DNA of 64,000 nt from Berghia stephanieae (GCA_034508935.3 CM067442.1:135709267-135773266); one strand, 5' to 3'. Positions 1 to 9,836 are shown, numbered from the stretch's first letter. Program-made: numbers and translations. Notes: generated from the letters alone by a model not told the origin.

Positions 1-278
1 AGAAGAAGAAGAAGAAGAAGAAGGAAGAAGAAGAAGAAGAAGAAGAAGAAGAAGAAGAAAGAAGAAGAAGAAGAAGAAGAAGAAGAAGAAGAAGAAAGAA
101 GAAGAAGAAGAAAGAAGAAGAAGAAGAAGAAGAAAAGAAGAAGAAGAAGAAGAAGAAGAAGAAAAGAAGAAGAAGAAGAAGAAGAAGAAGAAGAAGAAGA
201 AAAGAAGAAGAAGAAGAAGAAGAAGAAGAAGAAAGAAGAGAAGAAGAAGAAGAAGAAGAAGAAGAAGAAAAGAAGAAG
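1..278. repeat. (GAA)n microsatellite
   Basis: Almost pure GAA/AAG trinucleotide array running off the left edge of the window, with occasional extra A that shifts the phase. Its full length is unknown. Confidence 0.97.
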
Positions 279-630
279 GCAATATATAGCGAAGTTCCCA
301 TTATATAAAGTCCACTGCATGGACTCCTTGTGTTACAAAATCCAACACAGAATACTCTATGTAAATTGACATAATATATGGACATTTGGCTCCAGTCGAA
401 TTTTACGACCAGTGTTGCCCATCCAGTTCAAAACCGAACTCGTATTGCACGGGATCGTGTTGTTGAGGTGGAGCCCAGGGAATAACGCATCGGCTACTTC
501 ACGATGTGAAATGATCGAGTCCAGTCCTGCGTCTGCTCAGGGAAGAGGTCCCGAATCACAAGCTCGCCGAACATCTTCAGTCAAAACTTATGGTTATAAC
601 CCAGTAAACTTGCTTTATATTCTACACAAA
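279..630. other. Non-repetitive AT-rich spacer
   Basis: I see no recognised repeat or credible gene here. The open frame beginning near 412 is carried mainly by the downstream ATC array and is not supported as coding. Confidence 0.5.
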
Positions 631-642
631 ATCATCATCATC

Positions 643-708
<66 letters not shown>

Positions 709-733
709 TCATCATCATCATCATCATCATTGC
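631..733. repeat. (ATC)n microsatellite
   Basis: About 100 bp of ATC repeat with one CACC and one CTC interruption. Confidence 0.95.
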
Positions 734-758
734 CTTTTTCACCCTGGGTCAGTGTAAA

Positions 759-944
759 GATAGTTCGAAGTTGACGTCACTCAGGTCTTTGTTATGGTTT
801 TTTGCTATCTGCGTTTATGAATAATTCTCACTAAATTGTATTAACCTGACTATAAACGTTCAAGGTTACACACAGTTGTGTGTGTTAGTCCATAATAATT
901 CCGGATGGTAATGTTGTGAGCTTCTAAGCCAAGCGCACACTATC
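759..944 (-). mobile_element. R1 MITE, reverse copy
   Basis: R1 is the commonest transposon-like repeat here. In forward sense it begins GATAGTATGCGCTTGGCTAA and ends TGACGTCAACTTCGTTCTATC, about 185-195 bp, with a short GATAG(T/A) terminal inverted repeat and flanking TATA. It has no ORF, so it is a non-autonomous DNA transposon. This reverse copy abuts a forward copy through TATATA, forming a head-to-head pair. Confidence 0.85.
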
Positions 945-948
945 TATA

Positions 949-1140
949 TATAGTATGCGCTTGGCTAAGAAGCTCATAACATTGCCATCCGGAAGTATAA
1001 CGGACCAACACACAAAACTCTCTGTAACCATGGACTTTTATAGTCCGGCTAATAGAGTTAAGTGATATTACCCATAAACGTGGATGGCAAGAAAAACAAT
1101 AACAAAGACAAGAGTGACGTCGACTTCATTCTGTCAATAG
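949..1140 (+). mobile_element. R1 MITE, forward copy
   Basis: Full-length forward copy. Its 3' end is diverged (CTGTCAATAG in place of CTATCTATAG). Confidence 0.85.
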
Positions 1141-1344
1141 AGCACAGACAAACAGTTCCCATCCTAAGGAGAGAAGGCTTCTCTATCTTGAGCTAACTTT
1201 TTAAAAAAATCTCGTTCCATGTCTTATCACATCTCTGTATATCAGCATCTTTGTCTGTTGTCCTTCAGTAAACTCCATCCACAAACCATCAATAAATCGA
1301 CAAAGCTTGTCAACGACGGATTTGGTTAGATTAAATCAACGTCT

Positions 1345-1540
1345 ATTTAGGCGATGCGATTAGGTAAAATACTCACAAAATCCGCCTGCCACATAAAGCG
1401 CATACCGATAAACAAAATTATGTGTGACCTTTAGAGTTTATAGTCTGGTTTAGAGAGTTTTTAGCGAGAACTAATCAACCATCATGATGTACAAAAACAA
1501 TAACAAAGAGCTGTGTGACGTCAACTTCTTTCCTTCTTTC
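1345..1540 (+). mobile_element. R1b MITE (diverged relative of R1)
   Basis: R1b shares R1's layout (TTTATAGTCTGG core, AACAATAACAAAGA, TGACGTCAACTTC) but starts GATGCTATGCGTTTAAGTAA in better copies and is more diverged. This copy reads GCGATGCGATTAGGTAAAAT at its start. Confidence 0.65.
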
Positions 1541-1749
1541 AGACCGTCTCACAAAACAAGAGAAGCAACTCAAATTCCAAATCAATGAAAGCGTATTCAA
1601 CGGTTATCTCCCTTGAATGTGTGACTTTCCTTTCAAAAAGATTTACATTACACATTAATTTGTATAATATATGAGTTTATGATTATGACGATAACTAACA
1701 AGATTACAACGCTAACTTGATTATCTAAATTGAGAAATTTAAACCTTCG

Positions 1750-1850
1750 TATTAATAATGATAATAATAATACACATTTATACAGCGCTCATTCTCATGT
1801 AAAACACAAGCCCTGGGCACTTTACAATATAAATTATCAATTTTGAGTGA
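1750..1850 (-). mobile_element. SINE 3'-end fragment with AAT-rich tail
   Basis: An (AAT)n-like run precedes ACATTTATACAGCGCTCATT and then CCTGGGCACTTTACAAT. This is the reverse complement of a SINE-type 3' domain (TTTACAAAGC...GCGCTATATAAAT) followed by a simple-repeat tail. Confidence 0.45.
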
Positions 1851-2011
1851 AAAAAAATAATAATGTAATAAATTCATAGCCAAAACAAGGATCCATAGCG
1901 TCAATTAAAGCAAATATAGTAAAGATGTGTCTTAAGATTCTTTTTAAAGGCAGGTAAAGACTTACTTTTTGCGGAATTAACGGTCACATTCATTTGTCTT
2001 CATGTCTTGAT

Positions 2012-2322
2012 GTGCGGATATCTGGTTTTGTGGTATGACACTCCCTTTCGGATCGGAAGGTCCTGGGTTCGAGCTCGCTCAGCTTATAGTAGAGATCTTG
2101 GAAAAGAAGGCTCTTTACTCACATTCTCTCGCCGTACTCAGGATATAAAATGAGGACCTGGCCGTTAACAGCGTTGTATCTGTCCGAAAATTTTGTAATA
2201 TCGCCTAATAGGCGTCATGTAATTTCCTATATGTCTAGTGTTGCTGTTGGCCAGGGAACCTTGTAAAGCGCTTTGAGCACACTTAGTGGATATTGCTCTA
2301 TATAAAATCTCGATTAAAAAAA
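2012..2322 (+). mobile_element. SINE-A, tRNA-derived
   Basis: SINE-A is about 300 bp. Its tRNA-like head has a box A-like segment (GTGGTCTAGTGGTATGACAC in good copies) and a box B (GGTTCGAGCC). The body contains GGCCGTTAACAGCG and ATCGCCTAACAGGCG, and the 3' domain is GTAAAGCGCTTTGAGC...GGATATTGC.CTATATAAAAGCTC. That 3' domain resembles the deeply conserved eumetazoan SINE domain (Nin type). This is a moderately diverged forward copy ending in an A-run. Confidence 0.85.
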
Positions 2323-2331
2323 AGATCTTTA

Positions 2332-2550
2332 GATAAATAAATAAAATTCTCTTTATTAATCCCGTAGGGTAAATTTGTCTCTAAGCTATATTCCCACGGA
2401 AGACTGGAATAACCCAGGCGTCAACCACAGTTCAGCAGTCCGCTAACTGAGCTATGGCGAGGTGACTTGGCCAAGGCCACACAACGCAGCTGGTATTCGA
2501 ACTCGGTACCTTTCTGGCAAAAGACCGTACCGCTGAGCCACGCTGTCCCT
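2332..2550 (-). mobile_element. SINE-B, tRNA-derived
   Basis: On the minus strand the head reads CAGCGTGGCTCAGCGGTACG (box A-like), then GTTCGAATACC (box B-like). The body contains CTCAGTTAGCGG and a 3' end GGGATTAATAAAGAGAATTT followed by TTATTTAT. It lies directly against the tail of the preceding SINE-A. Confidence 0.75.
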
Positions 2551-2642
2551 GTAGTAGACTAGGTGACCACTACGATCTCAAGACGACATACCAAATACTA
2601 TTCTACCCTTTGTATGGATATTAAGTATTGTGTTTGTCCATA

Positions 2643-2820
2643 ATAAAGACCTGAACAAGTTTATATGAAAGGTGCCAGACAAAGCAAGAAAGAAAAATAC
2701 AAGAACCCCCTCCCCCCCCCCCCCCAAAAAAAAAAAAAAAAAAAAATTAAAAAATCAGTCGACCTCGACTGGGGATGAACCTCAGATCTTCTGATTACCG
2801 GTCAGACGTGCTACCATTAC
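2643..2820 (-). mobile_element. SINE-D, left arm of an inverted pair
   Basis: The SINE-D head reads TGGTAGCACGTCTGACCGGT then AATCAGAAGATCTGAGGTTC. The anticodon-arm-like hairpin TCTGA/TCAGA has loop CCGGTAA, so a GGT (Thr-like) anticodon, and a box B-like GAGGTTCGATCCCC occurs in the mirror copy. The tail carries GCTTTGTCTGGCACCTTTCA. A C-run and A-run (2708-2746) interrupt this copy. Confidence 0.7.
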
Positions 2821-2909
2821 AGGTAATCAGAAGGTCTGAGGTTCGATCCCCAGTCGAGGTCAACGGTTTTTTTGGGGGGTTTTCTATTCCTTTCCTTGTA
2901 TTTTCTTTG
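2821..2909 (+). mobile_element. SINE-D, right arm, 5' part
   Basis: Begins at GGTAATCAGAAGGTCTGAGG and lacks box A. It mirrors the left arm, continues to TTCCTTGTATTTTCTTTG and is interrupted there by the LINE insertion. Confidence 0.7.
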
Positions 2910-3474
2910 CCTGCCGGATCGTAACGGGCCAGCTGAGAGCAACACCATTACCACTGGTCTACCGTGCAGCAGGAATAGCCCCACCACACATCCGGAGGGA
3001 AACTCATGCCCAAATACAAAAATACAAACAGGAAATGGACCAGAGACACCCCCTTCATGACCACAATTGCCCCAAAAGCAGGCTCAAATCAAGGAAAAGC
3101 TTCCTCACAGTAGAGAGCCTTCACCCAGACCACTCAGCACTCTTCCGCCTGGACAAATGGGTAGAATGGGACAAGACAGCAAACGATGCCCTCCAGCCCC
3201 CAACAGAAAAGCTCCCAGCAGGCACAGACCTCAAGAGAAAAGACTGGGTGGCGTTGAACAGAGCTAGAACAAAGGTGGGAAACGCCGCCACCAACCTCTT
3301 TAAAGGGAAAATCTCACCGGGCACTGAATGCCCATGCGGTCACCCCAGACAGACCATGGACCACATCCTGTCCGAATGCTCGCTGGGACCTCACTGCACC
3401 AATGCTGACCTGAGGGAATGCAACCAGACTGCCCGGGACTGGCTGACTCACTGGCGCGACAAGATATGATGATG
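2910..3474 (+). mobile_element. 5'-truncated LINE (ORF2 C-terminus)
   Basis: A single open frame from 2912 to 3469 encodes about 185 residues of a non-LTR retrotransposon ORF2 C-terminus. It contains CRIVTGQLRATPLPLVYRAA, then IAPPHIRRE, and a terminal zinc-knuckle-like Cys/His cluster (CPCGHPRQTMDHILSEC). The 10-bp target-site duplication ATTTTCTTTG flanks it (2900-2909 and 3475-3484), and the target is SINE-D. The stop codon is followed at once by TGATG, so the 3' UTR is essentially absent and the tail is (TGA)n. It is 5' truncated, so not autonomous. The clade is not determined. Confidence 0.9.
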
Positions 3475-3484
3475 ATTTTCTTTG

Positions 3485-3565
3485 TTGCATTGTCTGGCAC
3501 CTTTCATACACACTTGTTCAGATCTTTATCTTACACCGGTACCTGCTCCTTAATTTCTTAATTTG
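3485..3565 (+). mobile_element. SINE-D, right arm, 3' part
   Basis: Continuation after the LINE: TGTCTGGCACCTTTCATACA, then CAGATCTTTATCTTACACCGG and GCCTGCTCC-like tail. It completes the SINE that was split. Confidence 0.7.
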
Positions 3566-3689
3566 TTTTTGTAAAATACATTGTTTATGTCATTGGTGAA
3601 GAAGCGATTTGAATGTTTTGTATTTAATTTGATTTTTATTTCAAAAGCGATAACATCCAGTTTTGTTCATTAATTCATACATTAAATAA

Positions 3690-3976
3690 AAAACTTGAGC
3701 TTTTTATTGAGCGCAATATCCACCAAACGAGCTCAAAGCGCTTTACAAAGGATCCCTGCCCAACAGCAACACGTAACATTTAGAACGATTTAGACGTCTG
3801 TTAGGCGACCATATTGCAATATTTCCCCCAACAGAAACAACGCTGTTAACGGTCAGGTACTCATTTTACACCTGAGTACGGTGATAGAATGTGAGTAAAG
3901 AGCCTTTTCCAAGGATTCGAACTCATGACTCTCCAATCCGAAATCGAGTGTCATACCACTAGACCACATAGCCACA
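3690..3976 (-). mobile_element. SINE-A, reverse copy
   Basis: Reverse copy from AACTTGAGCTTTTTATTGAG to the tRNA-like head GTGGTCTAGTGGTATGACAC on the minus strand. It ends directly at an R1 element. Confidence 0.85.
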
Positions 3977-3978
3977 TC

Positions 3979-4166
3979 TATAGATAGTATGCGCTTGGCT
4001 AAGAAGCTCATAACATTGCCATCCGGAAGTATAACGGACCAACACACACAACTGTGTGTATCCATGAACGTTTATAGTCAGGTTAATACAGTTTAGTGAG
4101 CATTACTCATAAACGCGGATGGCAAAAAACAATAACAAAGACCTGAGTGACGTCATCTTCGAACTA
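3979..4166 (+). mobile_element. R1 MITE, forward copy
   Basis: Full copy whose end (CTTCGAACTATATATAG) merges through shared TATA with a second forward copy. Confidence 0.85.
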
Positions 4167-4168
4167 TA

Positions 4169-4362
4169 TATAGATAGTATGCACTTGGCTAATAAGTTCA
4201 CAACATTGCCATCCGGAAGTATAACGGACCAACACACAAAACTGTGTATAACCATGATCGTTTATAGTCTGGTCAATACAGTTCAGTGAGCATTACTCAT
4301 AAACGCGGATGGCAAAAAACAATAACAAAGACCTGAGTGACGTCACCTTCGAACTATCTATA
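4169..4362 (+). mobile_element. R1 MITE, second copy of tandem pair
   Basis: Full copy ending GAACTATCTATAG. It is highly similar to the preceding copy, so the pair may reflect insertion of one element into the terminal TATA of the other. Confidence 0.85.
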
Positions 4363-4563
4363 GACTGGAATAAATCCCGGGACTTTATTATGAAGTGGGA
4401 GATTTAAGATTTTTGACATGTTGGAAACAATTGTTATCAAAATATTTCATGAATTAAAAGTGTTGTCCAAATTGTAAAACAGGCGTTTGTCGGCATGCAG
4501 CACAATGGTGACCTAGCGTTTGTCAGGTGATTGAGATACATTCCGATAATAGAACTGTAGCTA

Positions 4564-4752
4564 TAGATAGAATGAAGTAGACGTGACTCGGGTCTTTGTT
4601 ATTGTTTTTTGCCATCCGCTTTTATGAGTAATTCTCACGAAACTATTATCCAGACATTAAAAGTTCATGGTTACACAGAGTTTTGTGTGTTGGCCCGTTA
4701 TACTTCCGGATGGCAACGTTGTGAGCTTATTAGCCAAGTACATACTATTTAT
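4564..4752 (-). mobile_element. R1 MITE, reverse copy
   Basis: Runs from CTATAGATAGAATGAAG to CCAAGTACATACTATTTATAG. It is followed by the 3' half of a forward R1, the arrangement expected after insertion into the internal TTTATAGTC site of another R1. Confidence 0.8.
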
Positions 4753-4878
4753 AGTCTGGTTAATAGAGTTTCGTGAGAATTACTCATAAACATGGATAGC
4801 AAAAAAGAAAAAAAACACACAAAAAAAAAAACAACAATAATAAAGACCCGAATGACGTCAACTTCGTTCTATCTATTG
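4753..4878 (+). mobile_element. R1 3' half
   Basis: Starts at the internal TATAGTCTGGTTAATAGAGT site and runs to CTTCGTTCTATCTATTG. It contains an A-rich expansion near 4800-4840. Confidence 0.75.
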
Positions 4879-4971
4879 AGTGGTCACGTTTTGCTTGTTC
4901 CGAGCGTTGAGATTTGGAAAGCATGAACAACAGCCAGCGATCCTAGACAACAGCTATCTATCATCTTACTT

Positions 4972-5195
4972 TTAACAGTCTTGACATCATTTCCGTCGTA
5001 GTGACGCATAGTAACTCGTTCTAAACTATCGGAACAATGGTGGACGCCATTATCTCCATCTCCGCCCTTATGAAATACTTCTCCGACGAGCATAAAAGTG
5101 TATCCAGAGGAGAAAAACATTTAAAAAACTGATCATGTTTTGACTTTTATACATTCTGATCACATGACATGTGAAATAATCATCAAGAGATCTCG
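4972..5195 (+). mobile_element. R8 repeat, truncated copy with exon-like ORF
   Basis: R8 is a ~295 bp repeat with imperfect terminal inverted repeats (TTCAACAGTCGTGACGTCAC / GACATCAGACTATTGAA). It carries on the plus strand ATGGCGGACGCC...AAATACTTCTCCGACGAGC, which reads like the N-terminus of SWIM-type zinc-finger proteins. This copy has an insertion after the ATGG and loses similarity near 5190. Confidence 0.65.
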
Positions 5196-5496
5196 AACCA
5201 AGTACCTCTGTGTCTCATCCAATGATCGAGTTTCTAGAAGAGCTGTTTACTTGAAATTTCAAAATTTCGTAGTTTCCAAGGGGAGGACAAAAAATATCCA
5301 AACAATAACCCTCCCTCCTTCCATTCCACCCACACATCCACACGCACCCATCCCCACACACACACACACACACACACACCACACTCAACCCCACACGTAC
5401 ATATACACCACCCACACCACAAATAGAACACTGTCGGATTCCAAATCGGAACCTCTCTGTCCGAAAGTGAGTGATTACCACTTGGCTATTAGCTTG
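5196..5496. other. Spacer with (CA)n
   Basis: Mostly unrecognised sequence with a short CA microsatellite at about 5353-5380 and C-rich flanks. Open frames here on both strands are low-complexity and unsupported. Confidence 0.5.
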
Positions 5497-5640
5497 GGGG
5501 CGGGCGAAGTGGTCGAGTGGTTAAGGCATTGCACTGTGATCCGGAATGTCCCGGGTTCGAGCCCCGCTTCAGGCACTTTCGTTTTTATTTTCCTTGGGCA
5601 AGATTATTAACCCCCAGTTTGCTCAATTGGACAACATGGA
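5497..5640 (+). mobile_element. SINE-E, tRNA-derived head
   Basis: GTGGTCGAGTGGTTAAGGCA (box A, Leu/Ser-like) and CGGGTTCGAGCCCCG (box B) are both canonical. The tail begins CTTGGGCAAGATTATTAACCC, a common form in invertebrate SINEs. The 3' end runs into an R7 element. Confidence 0.75.
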
Positions 5641-6133
5641 TTTTGTTTTATGTTTATGTTTTTAAGGGTTTTACGGCGCTTGCAACACATTAAGGTCATA
5701 TCAGCGCCAGTAAAAAGGAAGAAAATGGGATAGTAAAAAGTTCTAGAATTACAATAAAGCATCCAAGAAAAGGGAAGACAAAGGGGAATGGGTTCAAATA
5801 AGATACGGATGTAGATTCCAAATGCACTCTATCAAAGTACTTAGTTTGAGATCACTAAAAGTCTCATCCAGACACAAGCACAGGTCCCCACTAAAAAGGA
5901 ACACACTCAAATGTTTTACAAATCATATATAATATAAAGAAAGCATAATACAGTGCATAACAGAGAGATGATTTACAATGAAAAAAATATCATCTCCCAA
6001 AACTAACTATACATTCGACTGTTTCCCTCTCAGCCAGGACATCTGGCCAAGACCAGGACAAAACCAAGTAATCTCATTCCAAGACAAAGACAGAAAAAGC
6101 ATGTTGGAAAACAGATATAAGGGGATAGATTGT
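5639..6133 (-). mobile_element. R7 retroposon copy
   Basis: R7 sense is on the minus strand. It begins CTGGGTGGGG(A/T)TCCTGACC, runs ~540 bp and ends with a possible hairpin GGCGCTGATATGACC...GCAAGCGCC, then GTAAAACCCTTAAAAACA and an A/C-rich tail. This copy has the 3' end and body but a diverged 5' end. Confidence 0.8.
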
Positions 6134-6289
6134 GTGGTTTGTAGTCTTGTGGTTCACACTAGCCTTTAAACCAGTAAATTCCTGATTCGAATCCTGCGAC
6201 TCTATGTTGAGTCAATCCAGACTAGAGACAAGAGCAACGTAGATAGAAAAAAAAAAAGAAGAGAAATAAGGGGACAAGGACACAGCATA

Positions 6290-6473
6290 GCCATAGTGAC
6301 CTCTCTGCCAATCATTGGAGGTCATTGAAGGTCAGAAGACCCTCTCCGAGGTATCAGGTCAGGGCCAGGACTAAACCAAGTAAGCTATTCCTAGACAAAG
6401 AGAGAACGCATCTTGGAAAGCAGGTAACATAGGGGGATAAAAGACAGTAGTTGCCTCCCTGCCCACTATGGGA
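6290..6473 (-). mobile_element. R7 5'-region fragment
   Basis: Contains GGTCAGGGCCAGGACTAAAC and GCCTCCCTGCCCACTATGGG, the R7 5' module, without the 3' body. Confidence 0.65.
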
Positions 6474-6479
6474 GATCAT

Positions 6480-7145
6480 GTTTTGTTTGTTTTTAATGGT
6501 TTGACAGCGCTGCAACACATCTAGGTTATATCAGCGCCAGTAAAAATGAAGAAAATGGGATAGTAAAAAGTTCTAGAATTACAATTAAAGCATCCAAGAA
6601 AAAGTAAGACAAAGGGGAACTGGGAACAAATAGGGATCAGATGTAAATTCCAAGAGCATACCACCAATGTACTCAGTTTGAGATCGCCAATAAGTCTCAT
6701 CCGGACACAAGCACGGCCCCCACTAAGAGGAATCACTCAAATGCTTACATTATAAATTATAACAAATATAATAATACATAACAGAGAGATGATTTACAAG
6801 GAAAAAATATCATCTCCCAAAACAGTAACTTTGACAAAGACAGAATGCAAGTCGGAAAACAGATATAGGGGGATAGAAGACACAATAAGTACCTCCCTGC
6901 CCACTATGGGAGGTAGGAACCCCACCCAGTATGGGAGGTCAGGATCCCCACCCAGTTAGACAAAGAGAGAAAGCATTTTGGAACGCAGAAGTGCCTCCCT
7001 GCCCAAATCACTATGGGAGGTTAGGAACACCACTCAGGGAGAGAAAGCGTGTTGGAAAACAGAAAGTTTAGGGGGACAGAAGACACAGTAAGTGCCCCCA
7101 CCCTCCCGTCCATTATGGAAGGTCAGAAACCCCGACCCAGAAAAG
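6480..7145 (-). mobile_element. R7 copy with repeated 5' module
   Basis: A full R7 body (6480 to about 6956, minus sense) is extended by further partial 5' units to 7145. Each has a GACAAAGAGAGAAAGC-like start and a CCTCCCTGCCCAC...GGGAGGT...CACCCAG end. A minus-strand ORF at 6521-6736 corresponds in position and sequence to ORFs in two other copies. Confidence 0.75.
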
Positions 7146-7708
7146 AGAAATTATGTGCGACTATCAGCGTCGCCATCGTTAACTAATAGCCTGAAACTGC
7201 CCAAAAAATGACGTCAAAATGCCAGTCTTTGGCCACAAAAGAAAACAAATCGTGAGTTGTATTCAATAGTTCAACCAATGGGACCACTTGTTTCCATGAG
7301 CACTACTAACGACAACTCACTACGTGGTGCACAAACCAAACGATGACGTCAAAATGCCAGTCTTTTCGGTTTACTTAACGATGGCTTCGATTTTAGACAC
7401 AGCAATAGTGAGCTCTCTGCCTGCCAATCATTGGAGGTCATTGGGGGTGAAAAGACCCCACCCAGTTATGTATTGTACAAAAACAGGAAACAAGCAAAAG
7501 CCACCCATTTAGAAGTTACGTCGTTTTATTCGATTGGTGTATGAAAAATGAAACAGTTCGATGGAGAATGTTACCTGTTTTAAATTAAAAATTAAAACTA
7601 AATGGAATTTATAATCATTTTGATTCGTGTGTTTATGCGACATGTAATCGTGGTTTGAAAACAGGCGTTAAAAATAATAGAAAATCAGTACAAAACACAT
7701 AACTATAA
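7146..7708. other. Spacer with a 22-bp direct repeat
   Basis: The segment ATGACGTCAAAATGCCAGTC occurs near 7208 and again near 7344, about 136 bp apart. Nothing else is recognised. Confidence 0.5.
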
Positions 7709-7716
7709 TGATGATG

Positions 7717-7747
<31 letters not shown>

Positions 7748-7840
7748 AGGAGAAGATGGTGATGACGATGATGATTATAATGATGACGATGATGATTATG
7801 ATGATGATGATGATGATGATGATAATGATGATGATAAAAT
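7709..7840. repeat. (ATG)n microsatellite
   Basis: Imperfect ATG/GAT array with GGT, ACG and ATT interruptions. The Met-rich and His-rich frames across it are artefacts. Confidence 0.93.
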
Positions 7841-8187
7841 ATTGTTCTAATGGTCACAGTGATGGTAATAAAAATTATAACAATAGTAAAATATAATAAT
7901 AATATTGTAAAAGTAGAAATACACGTTTGTTCCACAAGAACTATTAAAACATGCCATCAAGTATTCAATGATACTGTATAGCACGTATATTATTATTAAT
8001 TATACTGAGACAAGAACGATGTTGACTATGCGATGTTTTACAGTAATAGCAAAGCCTAAAAGTCGAAAGGATTAAATGTATGAAAAAAAACCTGACGAGG
8101 GAAGACGTGAGGAAATGTCTGCCGGACACAAACGAAACCCATTTTTGTGGGGCCGAAAAATATTTTAAATTGACGTATGCATATTCG

Positions 8188-8318
8188 CAGGTCTGATAAT
8201 CCAAATTGTTATGGCCTCATGGTAGTGATGGAAATACTTATACATATTCTCAAACTGTTCCCCAAAAATTGTCCATTACAATAATGATAAATCAATATTG
8301 ATTTCGATATCAGACCTG
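8188..8318 (+). mobile_element. R9 MITE
   Basis: A 131 bp element bounded by the terminal inverted repeat CAGGTCTGATA / TATCAGACCTG. It contains ATTGTCCATTACAATAATG, shared with copies near 40017, 52100 and 47314. It is non-coding. Confidence 0.7.
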
Positions 8319-8583
8319 AATATATGAATACGTTGGCTTACGTTTAGTAATATTATCGCTTGGTTAAAAGACAGCGAACTTGACAAAGGGTTTCAACGCT
8401 AAAATCTCAAAGAGGCTTCTACTAGGAAAAGTCAAAGTTGACATTTTTGGTTGTTGACAAATTGGAGTTCACTTTAATCTAACTATAATTCATTTGAAAT
8501 AAATCTATCAGGCCGAAAGTGAGAACTAAAAATAAATTTGTTTTTTATTCAATGTTCGACAGAGTGAGTGACAGTATTCCGGT

Positions 8584-8767
8584 GCTCTGTAAAAAAATAA
8601 AAAGACGTATTTAAAATTTTGGCCAGAAAACTCGTCCTTCAAATATCGATCGATTAAAATGACTCTCATCTTGGCAAAAAAAAAAAAAAACTCTCAAACC
8701 TGGGACTGGGACGAGTTTTCTGGCCAAAATTTTAAATACGTATTTTTTTTTTTTTTTTTTCAGAGTA
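8584..8767. mobile_element. R2 palindromic MITE, internally deleted
   Basis: R2 copies are near-perfect palindromes bounded by TACTCTGGA...TCCAGAGTA. Each arm reads TTTGGCCAGAAAACTCGTCC, TTCAAATATCGATCGAT and CTCATCTTGGCAAAAACTCT. This copy lacks the inner part of the right arm and has A- and T-run expansions. Confidence 0.85.
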
Positions 8768-9180
8768 GGGCAGATTGGTAGCGTTGGCAGACAAAAAAAA
8801 AAATCAGAAATGGGACCACAAGAATGTGAGATTAACGTGAGCGGATGAGGAGACCAAGCCAATAGCGTATTAGTATTAATGTGATTTGTGAGTGCTGACT
8901 GATACTGATATCATTATGTAAAAATACGTGATGTCATGATGGTCTAAAAATAACTAACTATGTCATGTTAAAGATGGTGACAAAATTAATGACATTCTCA
9001 TGTTGAAGTTGACGACAGGACAAAAATTCAATTAAAAAAAATGACAGGTAAACACAAAAGGGAAGAAAAAATATGATGCCAGAAAAAACAAAACAAAACC
9101 CAACAGGTTCCTATTTCTTTGGAAGCGTGAAACTACTCTTCCGTAGGACTGAATACACATTTAACCTTGTGTAAATTATG

Positions 9181-9703
9181 TTTGTTTTGTTTTTAAGGGT
9201 TTTACGGCCTTGCAACACATTTAGGTTATATCAGCGCCAGTAAAAAGGAAGAAAATGGGACAGTAAAAAGTTCTAGAATTACAATTAAAGCACCCAAGAA
9301 AAAGTAAGACATAGGGGAACTGGGAACAAATAGGGATCAGATGTAGATTCCAAGAGCATACCACCAATGCACCGAGTTTGAGATCACCTATAAGTCTCAT
9401 CCAGACACAAGCACAAAATCCAACAAAGAGGAATACACTCAAATGCCTACATTATACATTAAAATAACAATAATACATTACAGAGAGATGATTTACAAGG
9501 AAAAAAAATATCATCTCCCAAAACAATAACTATGCATTTGACTGTTTCCCTCCCATCTAGGACTCCGGCCAGGGCCAGGACAAAACCAAGTAATCTCATG
9601 CCAAGACAAAGACAGAAAGCAAGTTGGAAACAGATATAAGGGGATAGAAGACACAGTATGTACCCCCCTGCCCACTATGGGAGGTCAGGATCCCCACCCA
9701 GGG
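9181..9703 (-). mobile_element. R7 retroposon, complete with target-site duplication
   Basis: Flanked by the perfect 13-bp direct repeat TGTGTAAATTATG (9168-9180 and 9704-9716), the signature of target-primed retroposition. The minus-strand ORF 9221-9442 starts MSVFLFVGFCACVWMRLIGD. Confidence 0.9.
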
Positions 9704-9754
9704 TGTGTAAATTATGATCTTCTGGTTTCAGAGTGATGACATCTTAACTTATTT

Positions 9755-9836
9755 TCTAGTCTAAATATATTATATGCTTGTCGTGTATAACGATCATCTA
9801 TCTTCTCTTTCTTACGTCCCGTTATCCTAAGATCTG
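9755..9836 (+). mobile_element. R10 repeat, left part
   Basis: Begins TTCTAGTCTAAATATATTAT and contains CTTACGTCCCGTTATCCTAA. It continues after the inserted R7 and matches the minus strand of 42805-43060. Confidence 0.65.

Noticed and set aside
412-774. 120-codon plus-strand ORF
   Set aside because: Half of it is poly-Ile/Ser from the ATC array and the rest shows no domain.
2757-2820. tRNA-Thr gene
   Set aside because: Anticodon-like GGT hairpin, but no proper acceptor pairing, C at position 33, and a repeated SINE tail.
4884-5120. Conserved minus-strand ORF in R8 (FSSGYTFMLVGE, HCSDSLEPVT)
   Set aside because: Open in three R8 copies but antisense to the better-supported SWIM-like frame; probably its shadow.
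5499-5573. Functional tRNA gene
   Set aside because: Boxes A and B are good, but it continues into a SINE tail; treated as a SINE head.
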